Position numbers and translations under genes: made by a program
Notes under the pieces: generated by a model
Databases searched by the model: none
What the model saw: the letters and a program-made list of their open reading frames with translations, nothing else
Told to the model about the DNA's origin: nothing
DNA from: Chroococcidiopsis sp. CCMEE 29
Lineage (GTDB): Bacteria > Cyanobacteriota > Cyanobacteriia > Cyanobacteriales > Chroococcidiopsidaceae
Direction: 5' to 3'
Length of the DNA: 64,000 bases
NCBI RefSeq assembly: GCF_023558375.1
Contig: NZ_CP083761.1
Span: 4,233,001-4,297,000 of the forward strand
Shown: piece by piece, positions 25,414 to 33,268 of the stretch
Layout: each line of letters starts with the position of its first letter
Position numbering within the stretch: the first letter of the stretch is position 1

Positions 25414-26541
25414 GTGAGTCCAACTGCCCTAGCTGCTCGTCGCGTCGTTTTTCCCTTCACTGCCATTGTGGGTCAGGAAGAAATGAAGCTTGCCTTGCTG
25501 TTGAACGTGATTGACCCTAAAATCGGCGGTGTGATGATTATGGGCGATCGCGGCACTGGTAAATCTACAACTATCCGGGCTCTGGCTGATTTACTGCCAG
25601 AGATTAAAGTGGTTGCCGATGATCCCTTCAACAGCCACCCTGGAGACCCTGACTTGATGAGCGATGCTGTGCGTCAGCAGTTGGAGCAACAGGCAGAAAT
25701 TCGCGTCACAAAGAAAAAAGTCTCAATGGTTGATCTGCCTTTGGGAGCCACAGAAGACCGAGTTTGCGGTACTATCGATATCGAAAAAGCGCTTTCAGAA
25801 GGTGTTAAAGCCTTTGAACCAGGACTCTTGGCTAAAGCAAATCGCGGCATTCTCTACGTTGATGAAGTTAACCTGCTAGATGACCACTTAGTAGACGTAC
25901 TACTTGACTCAGCAGCCAGTGGCTGGAATACGGTAGAACGGGAAGGCATTTCTATCCGCCACCCTGCCCGCTTTGTTCTTGTCGGTTCTGGCAACCCCGA
26001 AGAAGGTGAACTGCGACCTCAACTGCTGGATCGCTTTGGGATGCACGCCGAAATTCGCACGGTTAAAGAACCAGCCCTGCGAGTGCAAATCGTTGAGCAA
26101 CGGGCAGAATTTGACCAATATCCTCAGCAGTTTCTCGAAAAGTATCAGCCCCAGCAACAAGCTTTGCAACAACAGATAGTTAGCGCTCAAGAACTTCTGC
26201 CCTCAGTCGCAATGGACTATGACCTGCGGGTGAAAATCTCAGAAGTCTGCTCTGAACTAGATGTCGATGGCTTGCGGGGTGACATTGTGACTAACCGTGC
26301 CGCTAAAGCCCTAGCAGCGTTTGAAAGTCATACCGAAGTTACAGTTGATGATATCCGCCGCGTTATGACTTTGTGTCTGCGCCATCGGCTCCGTAAAGAC
26401 CCGTTGGAGTCAATTGATTCTGGCTATAAGGTAGAAAAAACCTTTAACCGTGTATTTGGCATTGAAACGAATTCAATAGAAGCCTCAGAGAAAACGGCAC
26501 AAGCCAATGGCATTGGTCAGACTAGTGGACGTTTTCGCTAA
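25414..26541 (+). CDS. chlI: Magnesium chelatase ATPase subunit I
   Basis: A 375-residue AAA+ subunit that, with ChlD and ChlH, inserts Mg into protoporphyrin IX, the first committed step of chlorophyll synthesis. Walker A is [10 protein letters not shown] near residue 44, Walker [15 protein letters not shown] near 147, with sensor [21 protein letters not shown]. The length equals that of the cyanobacterial family. The start is a GTG at 25414; no earlier start in frame is attractive. A small membrane protein begins 3 bp after the stop. Confidence 0.96.
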   Translation: MSPTALAARRVVFPFTAIVGQEEMKLALLLNVIDPKIGGVMIMGDRGTGKSTTIRALADLLPEIKVVADDPFNSHPGDPDLMSDAVRQQLEQQAEIRVTKKKVSMVDLPLGATEDRVCGTIDIEKALSEGVKAFEPGLLAKANRGILYVDEVNLLDDHLVDVLLDSAASGWNTVEREGISIRHPARFVLVGSGNPEEGELRPQLLDRFGMHAEIRTVKEPALRVQIVEQRAEFDQYPQQFLEKYQPQQQALQQQIVSAQELLPSVAMDYDLRVKISEVCSELDVDGLRGDIVTNRAAKALAAFESHTEVTVDDIRRVMTLCLRHRLRKDPLESIDSGYKVEKTFNRVFGIETNSIEASEKTAQANGIGQTSGRFR

Positions 26542-26544
26542 TTA

Positions 26545-26862
26545 ATGATTCTTCAGCTACGCATGATGAGAATTTGGCACTTTTGGTTAAATACCTTAAC
26601 TTTGTCAAGCCAGTACAATCCGCCTCGATTCGTAGAGCTATTGATGTTATTGCTGGCGATCGCCTTACTAGCGATTTGGAGTATGATCCCGAACTGGCCC
26701 TACTTGGTGCTGAGTTTAAGCTATGTAATTGGATCGTCAGTTTCTATCTTGGTAAGGGAAGCAATTACACCCTCTCCCCAGCCGCGAGTCACCCAAATAA
26801 CAGCAGTGCTATTGCTGATCATCAGCATCTGCGGTTTTGCTGACTTAATTCGCTACTTGTGA
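26545..26862 (+). CDS. Small membrane protein, hypothetical
   Basis: A 105-residue protein with three probable membrane helices (about 30-47, 51-70 and 86-104: FVELLMLLLAIALLAIWSM, YLVLSLSYVIGSSVSIL, AVLLLIISICGFADL). It starts 3 bp after chlI and 35 bp before the methyltransferase, so it is likely part of the same transcript. I do not recognise a family. Confidence 0.7.
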   Translation: MILQLRMMRIWHFWLNTLTLSSQYNPPRFVELLMLLLAIALLAIWSMIPNWPYLVLSLSYVIGSSVSILVREAITPSPQPRVTQITAVLLLIISICGFADLIRYL

Positions 26863-26897
26863 AGTGAGTAGTGAGCTCAAGGAGAAGTATCTGCCTG

Positions 26898-27650
26898 ATG
26901 TCTAAAAAGCGCGATTCTTCGTTTCAAGGCGATCGCTTCGCCTCACATAGTCCCCAAGGTGTTGGCAGTAACCATGAATCAGACCCTTGGCAGGCGATGC
27001 TGGAGCAGGTGGCGGCTCGCTTTAACCGGCAGTATCGGGGTGAAGCCTTTGAACTGCCAACAGAAGTGGAGGCAATGCCAATTTTTCGGGAGTGGGCTGC
27101 TGGCACGCTTCCAGCTAAAATTGCTTCCCCTTTCTGGGAAATTGCTCCACCCCAAAAGAACCAGCGCTGTTTAGATATTGGCTGTGGTGTCAGCTTTTTA
27201 ATCTATCCTTGGCGAGAGTGGGAAGCTTTTTTTTATGGACAGGAAATCAGTACGGTGGCACGGGATGCGCTCAATGCGCGTGGTCCCCAACTGAACTCGA
27301 AGTTGTTCAAGGGGGTCGAGTTAGGACGAGCTCACCAGTTGAAATACTCCTCAGCTCAATTTGATCTGGTGATCGCGACTGGATGGAGCTGCTATTTTCC
27401 ACTTGATTACTGGAGCACTGTTATATCTGAGGTCAAGCGGGTGCTAAAACCAGGCGGTCATTTCGTTTTTGACATCCTCGATCCAGAAAAGCCCTTGGCG
27501 GAAGATTGGGCGGTTTTGGAAACCTATCTTGGTACTGAGGTCTTTCTGCACCCTATGGCTGAGTGGGAAAAAACGATTAAAGCCACTAATGCCAAAGTGG
27601 TTGCACGGCAATCGGGGGAATTGTTTGAGTTGTACAAAGTGCATTTTTGA
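26898..27650 (+). CDS. Class I SAM-dependent methyltransferase
   Basis: A 250-residue methyltransferase. Motif I is CLDIGCGVSFLIYPW near residue 90, with FFYGQEIS as the acidic loop and FDLVIATGWSCYFP, then EVKRVLKPGGHFVFDILDPE as post-motif. The substrate is unknown. AAGGAG lies about 12 nt before the ATG at 26898, which decides the start over the upstream in-frame TTG/ATG-like codons. It follows chlI and the small membrane protein, which could indicate a photosynthesis-related role. Confidence 0.88.
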   Translation: MSKKRDSSFQGDRFASHSPQGVGSNHESDPWQAMLEQVAARFNRQYRGEAFELPTEVEAMPIFREWAAGTLPAKIASPFWEIAPPQKNQRCLDIGCGVSFLIYPWREWEAFFYGQEISTVARDALNARGPQLNSKLFKGVELGRAHQLKYSSAQFDLVIATGWSCYFPLDYWSTVISEVKRVLKPGGHFVFDILDPEKPLAEDWAVLETYLGTEVFLHPMAEWEKTIKATNAKVVARQSGELFELYKVHF

Positions 27651-27689
27651 ACAAAACATCTAAAACAACTCCCTCATAGGCAAAAGGCT

Positions 27690-28511
27690 CTAAGATGAGG
27701 TGGCTCTAGCATGTCTAAGTCTTTGGTAGCGCTTTTGCCTATGCTTGGAAGGAGCAGCCATCAGTAAAACCTTCTCCAGTAGCATTGGAGCAATGCGGTT
27801 GCACCATACCGCTAAATGACTTTGCCATCCTACCAAAATTTCAGGTGATTCTTTGTGCAGTCCGGCGACGAGTGCTTGAGCCACTTTCTGCGGAGTCATG
27901 GGCACTACCCACCGAAACCACTCTAATTCTCGCACCATGTCAGTATCAGTCAGGGATGGTAGCAAAGCTATCACCCGAATATTGTGTGCTGCTAGCTCAC
28001 CACGCAGGGCTTGGGTGAAACCCAAAATTGCAAACTTGGTGGCGGAATAGGTAGCCATTGTTGGAGCTGCCACTTTACCCATCAAGCTAGAAACGTTAAC
28101 GATTACCCCTTCCTGTTGAGCTACCATGCGTCGGGCAACAAGACGAGTGATGGTGTACATTCCGACTAAATTAGTAGTGAGCTCTTCCTGCACCTTTGGT
28201 AGTTGAGATTGTAAAAAGGGAGCTTGGTGCACAACTCCAGCACAGTTAACGAGCAGATGAATCGGTCCATGATCGCGCCATGCTTGTGCGAGCTTAATAT
28301 TCACCTCTACCGGCTGAGTCAGATCCAAAGCCAGGATCGCGACTTCCACGCCAAGCGCCGAGATTTCAGTGGCCACCTCAGCTAATCGCTGGCGATCCCG
28401 TGCTAGCAACAATAGACGTCTTACTCCTGTTTTCGCTAGTTCCAGAGCGATCGCTCGCCCAATTCCACGGGAAGCTCCAGTAACTAGAGCGGTCTTTCCT
28501 TGAATGTTCAT
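27690..28511 (-). CDS. Short-chain dehydrogenase/reductase (SDR)
   Basis: A 273-residue classical SDR: cofactor motif TGASRGIGRAIA near residue 13, LVNCAGVVHQ (NAG) near 88, catalytic Ser in VNVSSLMGK and YxxxK in YSATKFAILGF near 155-166. Charge at the end of strand 2 (LLLLARDRQRL) favours NADPH. The C-terminus has a hydrophobic stretch (APMLLEKVLLM) and a basic tail. The substrate is unknown. It is convergent with the methyltransferase gene, 39 bp away. Confidence 0.9.
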   Translation of the reverse strand: MNIQGKTALVTGASRGIGRAIALELAKTGVRRLLLLARDRQRLAEVATEISALGVEVAILALDLTQPVEVNIKLAQAWRDHGPIHLLVNCAGVVHQAPFLQSQLPKVQEELTTNLVGMYTITRLVARRMVAQQEGVIVNVSSLMGKVAAPTMATYSATKFAILGFTQALRGELAAHNIRVIALLPSLTDTDMVRELEWFRWVVPMTPQKVAQALVAGLHKESPEILVGWQSHLAVWCNRIAPMLLEKVLLMAAPSKHRQKRYQRLRHARATSS

Positions 28512-28738
28512 AACTAAAACCTCCAGAGTTAAGGTCTCAATGCGTTATTAGACAGTGCCGAGAAGATTTTGTAGATGAAGTATCCTCGGTTCACAGTGAG
28601 ACGAAAAGTGACTCGTGATTGGGGTACAACAGTGTCGAGTGAGTAACGGGATGAAGTCGATGTCAAGCAAGCGGAGAAATATCTTTTAGGCAATTCTGAA
28701 ATCAATCAATTGGTGCAGCGCCAAAACTGATGTAGAGC

Positions 28739-28916
28739 ATGAGTGGTACGCCTCCTAGATCCTCAGACTTTAATCAGAAACAACTCCGAGACCCCACTCT
28801 AACAATGGGATCAAGTACCTGCAACATTTATTAACAGAAACCTAGAATTGTTACGTACTTATACAACACTCTCAGAGACGTGGCGTGATTTAGAAGTTCA
28901 TCAAATACCTGTCTAA
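28739..28916 (+). pseudogene. Decayed small gene with one frameshift
   Basis: From an ATG at 28739 one frame reads MSGTPPRSSDFNQKQLRDP and then runs into unrelated codons. Shifting by one base near 28800 gives a natural continuation, QWDQVPATFINRNLELLR followed by TYTTLSETWRDLEVHQIPV, to a TAA at 28914. The two halves have matching protein-like composition, so I read this as a roughly 58-residue gene broken by an indel. I do not recognise the family. A sequencing error is the alternative. Confidence 0.45.
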
Positions 28917-29003
28917 CCCTTGCACAGAAGAGCTCCTGCTTGATGCGTTGCCTTTTAGTCAGCCAGGGAAGCTATGAGAGGAGGTGCTTGTATCGGAGGT
29001 GAA

Positions 29004-29171
29004 ATGAGCAGGAAATTGCTCCCAAACGCTACAGTGTCAGGGCTCAGCTTGAATACCCATATTTTCTCAAGCCAGCTGCGGGGCGAGATGGCTGCCCCAA
29101 ATCCACAGCAAAGATTCAACCAGAGGATAGAGGGAGTTTCACCTCTTAGCCTCGTAAACTATGAAGATTAA
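29004..29171 (+). CDS. Possible small protein (55 aa)
   Basis: An ATG at 29004 is preceded by GGAGGTG at 5-6 nt, one of the best ribosome binding sites in the window. The frame reads MSRKLLPNATVSGLSLNTHI and ends VSPLSLVNYED. No motif, signal or membrane segment is visible. It lies 38 bp before the response regulator gene, on the same strand, and could be its leader peptide or co-transcribed partner. Nothing else in 28917-29003 is recognisable. Confidence 0.4.
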   Translation: MSRKLLPNATVSGLSLNTHIFSSQLRGEMAAPNPQQRFNQRIEGVSPLSLVNYED

Positions 29172-29209
29172 TATAATTCAGTCCTCTCTGCCCTTTTAAT
29201 TTATCTTGG

Positions 29210-29614
29210 ATGTTAATGTTGTCCTGTCAGCCTTCCACCTTACGGGTCTTGGTTGTTGATGACCACGAACTGACTCGTTTTAGCCTCAAGTTGGCACTGT
29301 CGTGCCAAGAAAACATAGAATTAGTTGGTCTAGCCAGCAACGGTCAAGAAGCTATAGCAATGGTGGAACGCCACCATCCTGATGTCATCATTCTCGATCT
29401 CCAGATGCCAATTATGGATGGTTGGAGTGCCTCAACCCATATTAAAGATATTTCTCCGAAGTCCCAGATAATTGCTTATTCCTCATTGGAGGAACCTAAG
29501 TTAAAAGAAATCAGCCAAACAAATAGCTTAGATGCTTTTTGCAAAAAAGACACAGCTACCCCAGAACTGATTAAGTTAGTAAGAGAGTTAGGTCAGCGAG
29601 TAAGCAGCAATTAA
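29210..29614 (+). CDS. Single-domain response regulator
   Basis: A 134-residue receiver (CheY-like) protein with no output domain. The phosphorylation pocket is intact: VVDDHELTR (acidic pair near residue 17), VIILDLQMP (phospho-acceptor Asp near 63), IIAYSS (Ser/Thr near 91) and FCKKDT (Lys near 113). It ends at an alpha-helix 5 without a DNA-binding domain, so it should act by protein contact. No kinase is adjacent; the nearest sensor kinase is at 33.3 kb. Confidence 0.92.
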   Translation: MLMLSCQPSTLRVLVVDDHELTRFSLKLALSCQENIELVGLASNGQEAIAMVERHHPDVIILDLQMPIMDGWSASTHIKDISPKSQIIAYSSLEEPKLKEISQTNSLDAFCKKDTATPELIKLVRELGQRVSSN

Positions 29615-29730
29615 GCTACAGGAATGGTACTAGCAGTGGCAAGTTTGGCATCTGTGTGCTGCTGATTTCACCTTTCCAGACAGGTGCAAGGCGCTGAGAT
29701 TAAATAAATACTGTAAATGATGAGCTTTAA

Positions 29731-29776
29731 GCGCCGGTGGAGCTATTAATGAAAGTTAGCTGCCGGCGCAATTTTA
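29731..29776 (+). terminator. Hairpin after the response regulator gene
   Basis: The outer stem GCGCCGG (29731-29737) / CCGGCGC (29763-29769) plus the inner stem AGCTA (29741-29745) / TAGCT (29757-29761), followed by AATTTTATAATTT. The tail is only moderately T-rich, but the position between convergent genes fits a bidirectional terminator. Confidence 0.6.
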
Positions 29777-29802
29777 TAATTTAACGCTTACCCGATATTG
29801 GC

Positions 29803-29985
29803 TTAGTTGGTTTCCTGCGCTGGAAAAGTGCGTTTAAATTCATCAATCAGGTCATCCATTTCTTCAAGAGCCTGATTGACATCTATTCTCAATGTTCCCA
29901 GGTTGGGTTGCTCTAATAAGCGCAACAGGGATTCTCGTTTGCTCTCAATTAGGGTAATTCGTTCTCGAAGCGTTTGTGGATCCAT
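29803..29985 (-). CDS. Small helical protein, hypothetical (60 aa)
   Basis: MDPQTLRERITLIESKRESLL followed by VNQALEEMDDLIDEFKRTFP: a short all-helical, acidic, coiled-coil-like protein. A purine-rich GGAAGGAAACG precedes the ATG. The composition is that of a real protein and similar small helical proteins are common in cyanobacteria, but I cannot assign a function. Confidence 0.65.
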   Translation of the reverse strand: MDPQTLRERITLIESKRESLLRLLEQPNLGTLRIDVNQALEEMDDLIDEFKRTFPAQETN

Positions 29986-30099
29986 CGTTTCCTTCCTTTG
30001 CTGAGTCTGCCCTCATTTTAGTGAGAAATTTCCAAACTAGTCAGCAAAAGCTGATGATAATAAAGCTAAAGTGATTGCGAGCCATACTAGCTGATTATC

Positions 30100-30684
30100 A
30101 TGTTACGTCAAACTTCTTTTGGAACACTCGGCTTAATTCTGGGTGGTGTTTTAACGGTTGTGGGATTTACTGCCTATTTTGGGGGTAATGCCACGCTGAA
30201 TTTAGTAGGATTTTTTTACGGAATTCCTCTATTCTTAGGAGGGCTAGCGCTTAAAGCAGCGGAACTGAAGCCAGTACCAGTTAGCCAGCCTACTACGGCA
30301 GAAACATTAGCATTACGTCAGCAGCAAGCAACTGCCACTCAAAATCAAATTCGCCGAGATATCACCCGCTATCGTTATGCTCAAAAAGCTCATCTCGATA
30401 GCTCTTTATCTCACCTTAGTCTTAGCCCCACAGACGAAGAAAGACCCGTAATCAAAGGCTTACGGGAAACCGAGATTGAAGGAGCTTATGCGTTAATTTT
30501 GGAATTTGATTCGCCACTGATTCCCCTGGAAGTCTGGCAGCAGAAGCAGGAAAAGATGGAAAACTTTTTTGGTCCTGGAGTGGAGATTAAAGTAACCCAA
30601 CCGAATGAGGATGAGATTGAGCTAGCACTGATTGCCACACCAAAAGTTGAAAAATCGCTAATAGCTGATAGCAATGAACAATGA
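30100..30684 (+). CDS. DUF2854 family membrane protein
   Basis: A 194-residue protein of the DUF2854 family, shared by cyanobacteria and plants. Two N-terminal membrane helices (about 7-26 and 33-51: LGLILGGVLTVVGFTAYFGG, LVGFFYGIPLFLGGLALKA) are followed by a soluble domain (IRRDITRYRYAQKAHLDSSL, EIEGAYALILEFDSPLIP). The plant relatives are chloroplast proteins; the function is unknown. It is convergent with the CRR7 gene. Confidence 0.88.
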   Translation: MLRQTSFGTLGLILGGVLTVVGFTAYFGGNATLNLVGFFYGIPLFLGGLALKAAELKPVPVSQPTTAETLALRQQQATATQNQIRRDITRYRYAQKAHLDSSLSHLSLSPTDEERPVIKGLRETEIEGAYALILEFDSPLIPLEVWQQKQEKMENFFGPGVEIKVTQPNEDEIELALIATPKVEKSLIADSNEQ

Positions 30685-30736
30685 ATAGTTAGCAATTAGC
30701 AGTCCTCATTATTTAAGTTGACTTTTGGCTAAGTAG

Positions 30737-30994
30737 TTACTTTTCCAAGCGGACAGCGTACCACTGTAAATACTGCCCAGGACCAACATCCAATTCGCAG
30801 CTAGTATCTAGTAAATACTGAGCTTGAGCCTCCACAGAGGGAAATTTTTGTAACTCTTGTGGTAAATCCTGCTGTCTCGGGAACAAAATTCCCTTGAGTT
30901 TTTCCAGTAGCTCTGCTGCGCTGAGAAATTGCTCTGATTGATTGGTTTCCAGGACGACAAATGCATCCTGCCGATACATTAAGGGGTCTGGCAT
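30737..30994 (-). CDS. Chlororespiratory reduction protein 7 (CRR7) homolog
   Basis: An 85-residue protein beginning MPDPLMYRQDAFVVLETNQ and ending DVGPGQYLQWYAVRLEK, the conserved ends of CRR7. In plants CRR7 is needed for accumulation of the chloroplast NDH complex; in cyanobacteria it is a conserved small soluble protein, probably involved in NDH-1 assembly. It starts at the only ATG near its conserved N-terminus. No other ndh gene lies in the window. Confidence 0.9.
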   Translation of the reverse strand: MPDPLMYRQDAFVVLETNQSEQFLSAAELLEKLKGILFPRQQDLPQELQKFPSVEAQAQYLLDTSCELDVGPGQYLQWYAVRLEK

Positions 30995-31200
30995 AAAGTA
31001 ATATTTGTAACTTTAGATAGTGGCAAGACTCAAGGCTCAGCTGCTATTTTTGTTGAACAATGAATTACCTTGCTGTTTCAATTTTAGACGGAACTAGTTG
31101 AGCAGGTAAGAATATTTCTGGTGAACTTGGTGGGAAGAGTGATTCAGGTTGGCTAGATTGAAAATCAATTTATGTAGAGACTGAACATCAGTAAATTTCT

Positions 31201-32187
31201 ATGAACCGAACTAAAGCCTGCCTGATTTTTAATCCAGTTGCCGGTCAAAGTGATCCAGAGCAAGATTTAGCAGCTATCAGAGCGCTATTGGAGCCGGAGA
31301 TTGACTTAGATATCCGGTTCACTACCGAAGATGTAGATGGAGATACGATCGCCAAAGAAGCGATCGCTCAAGGTGCCAGAATCATCATTGCCTCTGGTGG
31401 CGATGGGACGTTATCTGCTACTGCCGCTGCTTTAGTAGGAACGAGCATTCCGCTGGGCGTAATTTCTCGCGGTACGGCTAACGCTTTTGCTGGGGCTTTG
31501 GATCTGCCAGACACGATTCCAGCTGCCTGCGAAATAATTTTGGGAGGTGCTACGCGGGTAGTTGATGCGGCTTTGTGTAATGGTTTGCCGATGGTGTTGC
31601 TGGCTGGGATTGGGTTTGAGGCGGAAACGGTAGAACGAGCTGATCGGCAGGCAAAAAAGCGCTTTGGGATACTAGCATATTTAATGGCGGGGCTTCAAGA
31701 GCTGCGAGAATTAGACAGCTTTACAGTTGAGATTGAAACTGAAGATAAAGTAATTACTGTAACGGCATCTGCTGTAACGGTAGCGAATGCAGCACCACCG
31801 ACCTCAATTTTGGCTCAAGGTCCAGCAGGGGTGATTTTTGATGATGGATTGCTGGATATCACTATAGTCGCACCCGCGAGTCGGGCAGGGGCGATCGCTG
31901 CTTCTTACCACTTACTACGAACCGCCTTGAATGAGAATGCTGCTGCCGAACGCAATGATATTGGTTATCTAAGAACAAGACGAGTTATTGTCCGTACCGA
32001 TCCCCCGCAAAAAGTAGCTCTGGATGGAGAAATTATTGGTAACACGCCTATCGATGTGGAGTGCGTGCCTGGGGGATTAACTATCTTTGTACCACGAGAT
32101 GCAGCCCCGCCTGCCCCATTAGAAAAACTTGAAGGACTACCGGAGTTAACCATTGAATCAAAGCCTGTTGTAGGGTTTGAAGAATAG
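31201..32187 (+). CDS. YegS/DagK-type lipid kinase
   Basis: A 328-residue member of the diacylglycerol/sphingosine kinase fold. The nucleotide loop SGGDGTLSATAAAL lies near residue 65, preceded by LIFNPVAGQSDPEQDL at the N-terminus and followed by GVISRGTANAFAGAL (near 95) and the C-terminal VALDGEIIGNTP, all family landmarks. It should phosphorylate a lipid at the membrane with ATP. It has no membrane helix. It is convergent with the oxidoreductase gene, 6 bp away. Confidence 0.92.
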   Translation: MNRTKACLIFNPVAGQSDPEQDLAAIRALLEPEIDLDIRFTTEDVDGDTIAKEAIAQGARIIIASGGDGTLSATAAALVGTSIPLGVISRGTANAFAGALDLPDTIPAACEIILGGATRVVDAALCNGLPMVLLAGIGFEAETVERADRQAKKRFGILAYLMAGLQELRELDSFTVEIETEDKVITVTASAVTVANAAPPTSILAQGPAGVIFDDGLLDITIVAPASRAGAIAASYHLLRTALNENAAAERNDIGYLRTRRVIVRTDPPQKVALDGEIIGNTPIDVECVPGGLTIFVPRDAAPPAPLEKLEGLPELTIESKPVVGFEE

Positions 32188-32193
32188 TAAAGT

Positions 32194-33180
32194 CTATTGC
32201 TGCAAAACGATTTTACCCACTGCCTGACCGGATTCGGCATACTGGTGCGCTACAGCGACTTCAGAAAAATTGAATGATTTCGGATCGAGCAAAGGACGGA
32301 CTTTTCCTTGGTCTACAAGCTTGGCAACGTTGAATAATATCTTGCCATGTTGTGCTCGACCAATTCTGTGCAGCAGGGGAATAAGCATGAAGACTACGTG
32401 TAGGGTAAGACCTTTGGAGTGGAGGGGACTAAGGTCATGGGTGGAACGGGTAGAAATTGAAACTACTGTGCCATTCAACGCCGCTGCTGCAAAAGATTTG
32501 TCAAGGTTATCCTTACCTACAGTGTCAAAAACGACATCAAAGCCTTTGCCACCCGTATACTCTGCGACATAATCCTCCACGGTTTGCTGGCGATAGTTGA
32601 TCGCTATATCCGCACCGAGATCTTTAGCGATCGCTAACTTCTGATCCGTGGAGGCGGTTGTGAATACTTTGGCACCCGCCCATTTTGCCAGTTGGATACC
32701 AATGTGACCCACTCCGCCTGTAGCAGCGTGGATCAGAACCGTTTGTCCAGGCTGTACCTTGGCGCGATTAATTAAACTCTCCCAAGCGGTGATTGCTACT
32801 AGGGGAAGTGCAGCAGTTTCTGTCATAGTGAGTGATTTTGGCTTTAAAGCTACTAAGTCAGCATCAGCCAACATAAACTCAGCTAAAGCACCACCCAAAC
32901 CTTTCACGCCGCCAGCACAGGCGTAGACTTGATCGCCAGGTTTAAAAGCGTTGACCCCTTCCCCCACTTGTTCAATTACACCTGCCACATCCCCATGCAG
33001 CACTGCGGGTAAATCTGGGGCAAAAGCTGGACCATACTGACGGATTTTATAGTCAACCGGGTTAATGCTAGAAGCAGCAACACGGATGAGTACGTGACCT
33101 GGAATTACTTCAGGTCGAGGCAAATCCATTAATTTGAATACACTCGGCTCTCCAAATTGGGCGATCGCCTGTACTTTCAT
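32194..33180 (-). CDS. MDR-family NADP-dependent oxidoreductase (quinone oxidoreductase-like)
   Basis: A 328-residue medium-chain reductase. The GroES-like N-terminal domain (SSINPVDYKIRQYGP, VLHGDVAGVIEQVGEGV) precedes a Rossmann domain with VLIHAATGGVGHIGIQLAKW near residue 150. The zinc ligands of alcohol dehydrogenases are absent, so it belongs to the zinc-free quinone oxidoreductase group and probably reduces alpha,beta-unsaturated carbonyls or quinones. ATG at 33180 with AGGAGAACAAAA just upstream. Confidence 0.92.
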   Translation of the reverse strand: MKVQAIAQFGEPSVFKLMDLPRPEVIPGHVLIRVAASSINPVDYKIRQYGPAFAPDLPAVLHGDVAGVIEQVGEGVNAFKPGDQVYACAGGVKGLGGALAEFMLADADLVALKPKSLTMTETAALPLVAITAWESLINRAKVQPGQTVLIHAATGGVGHIGIQLAKWAGAKVFTTASTDQKLAIAKDLGADIAINYRQQTVEDYVAEYTGGKGFDVVFDTVGKDNLDKSFAAAALNGTVVSISTRSTHDLSPLHSKGLTLHVVFMLIPLLHRIGRAQHGKILFNVAKLVDQGKVRPLLDPKSFNFSEVAVAHQYAESGQAVGKIVLQQ

Positions 33181-33268
33181 TTTTGTTCTCCTACGAGCTA
33201 CAAAAATTTTAAGGGCTAGTAGCTGGAAACAAAAACTGACTCAATTCTGCTCAGTGATTTATGACCCA

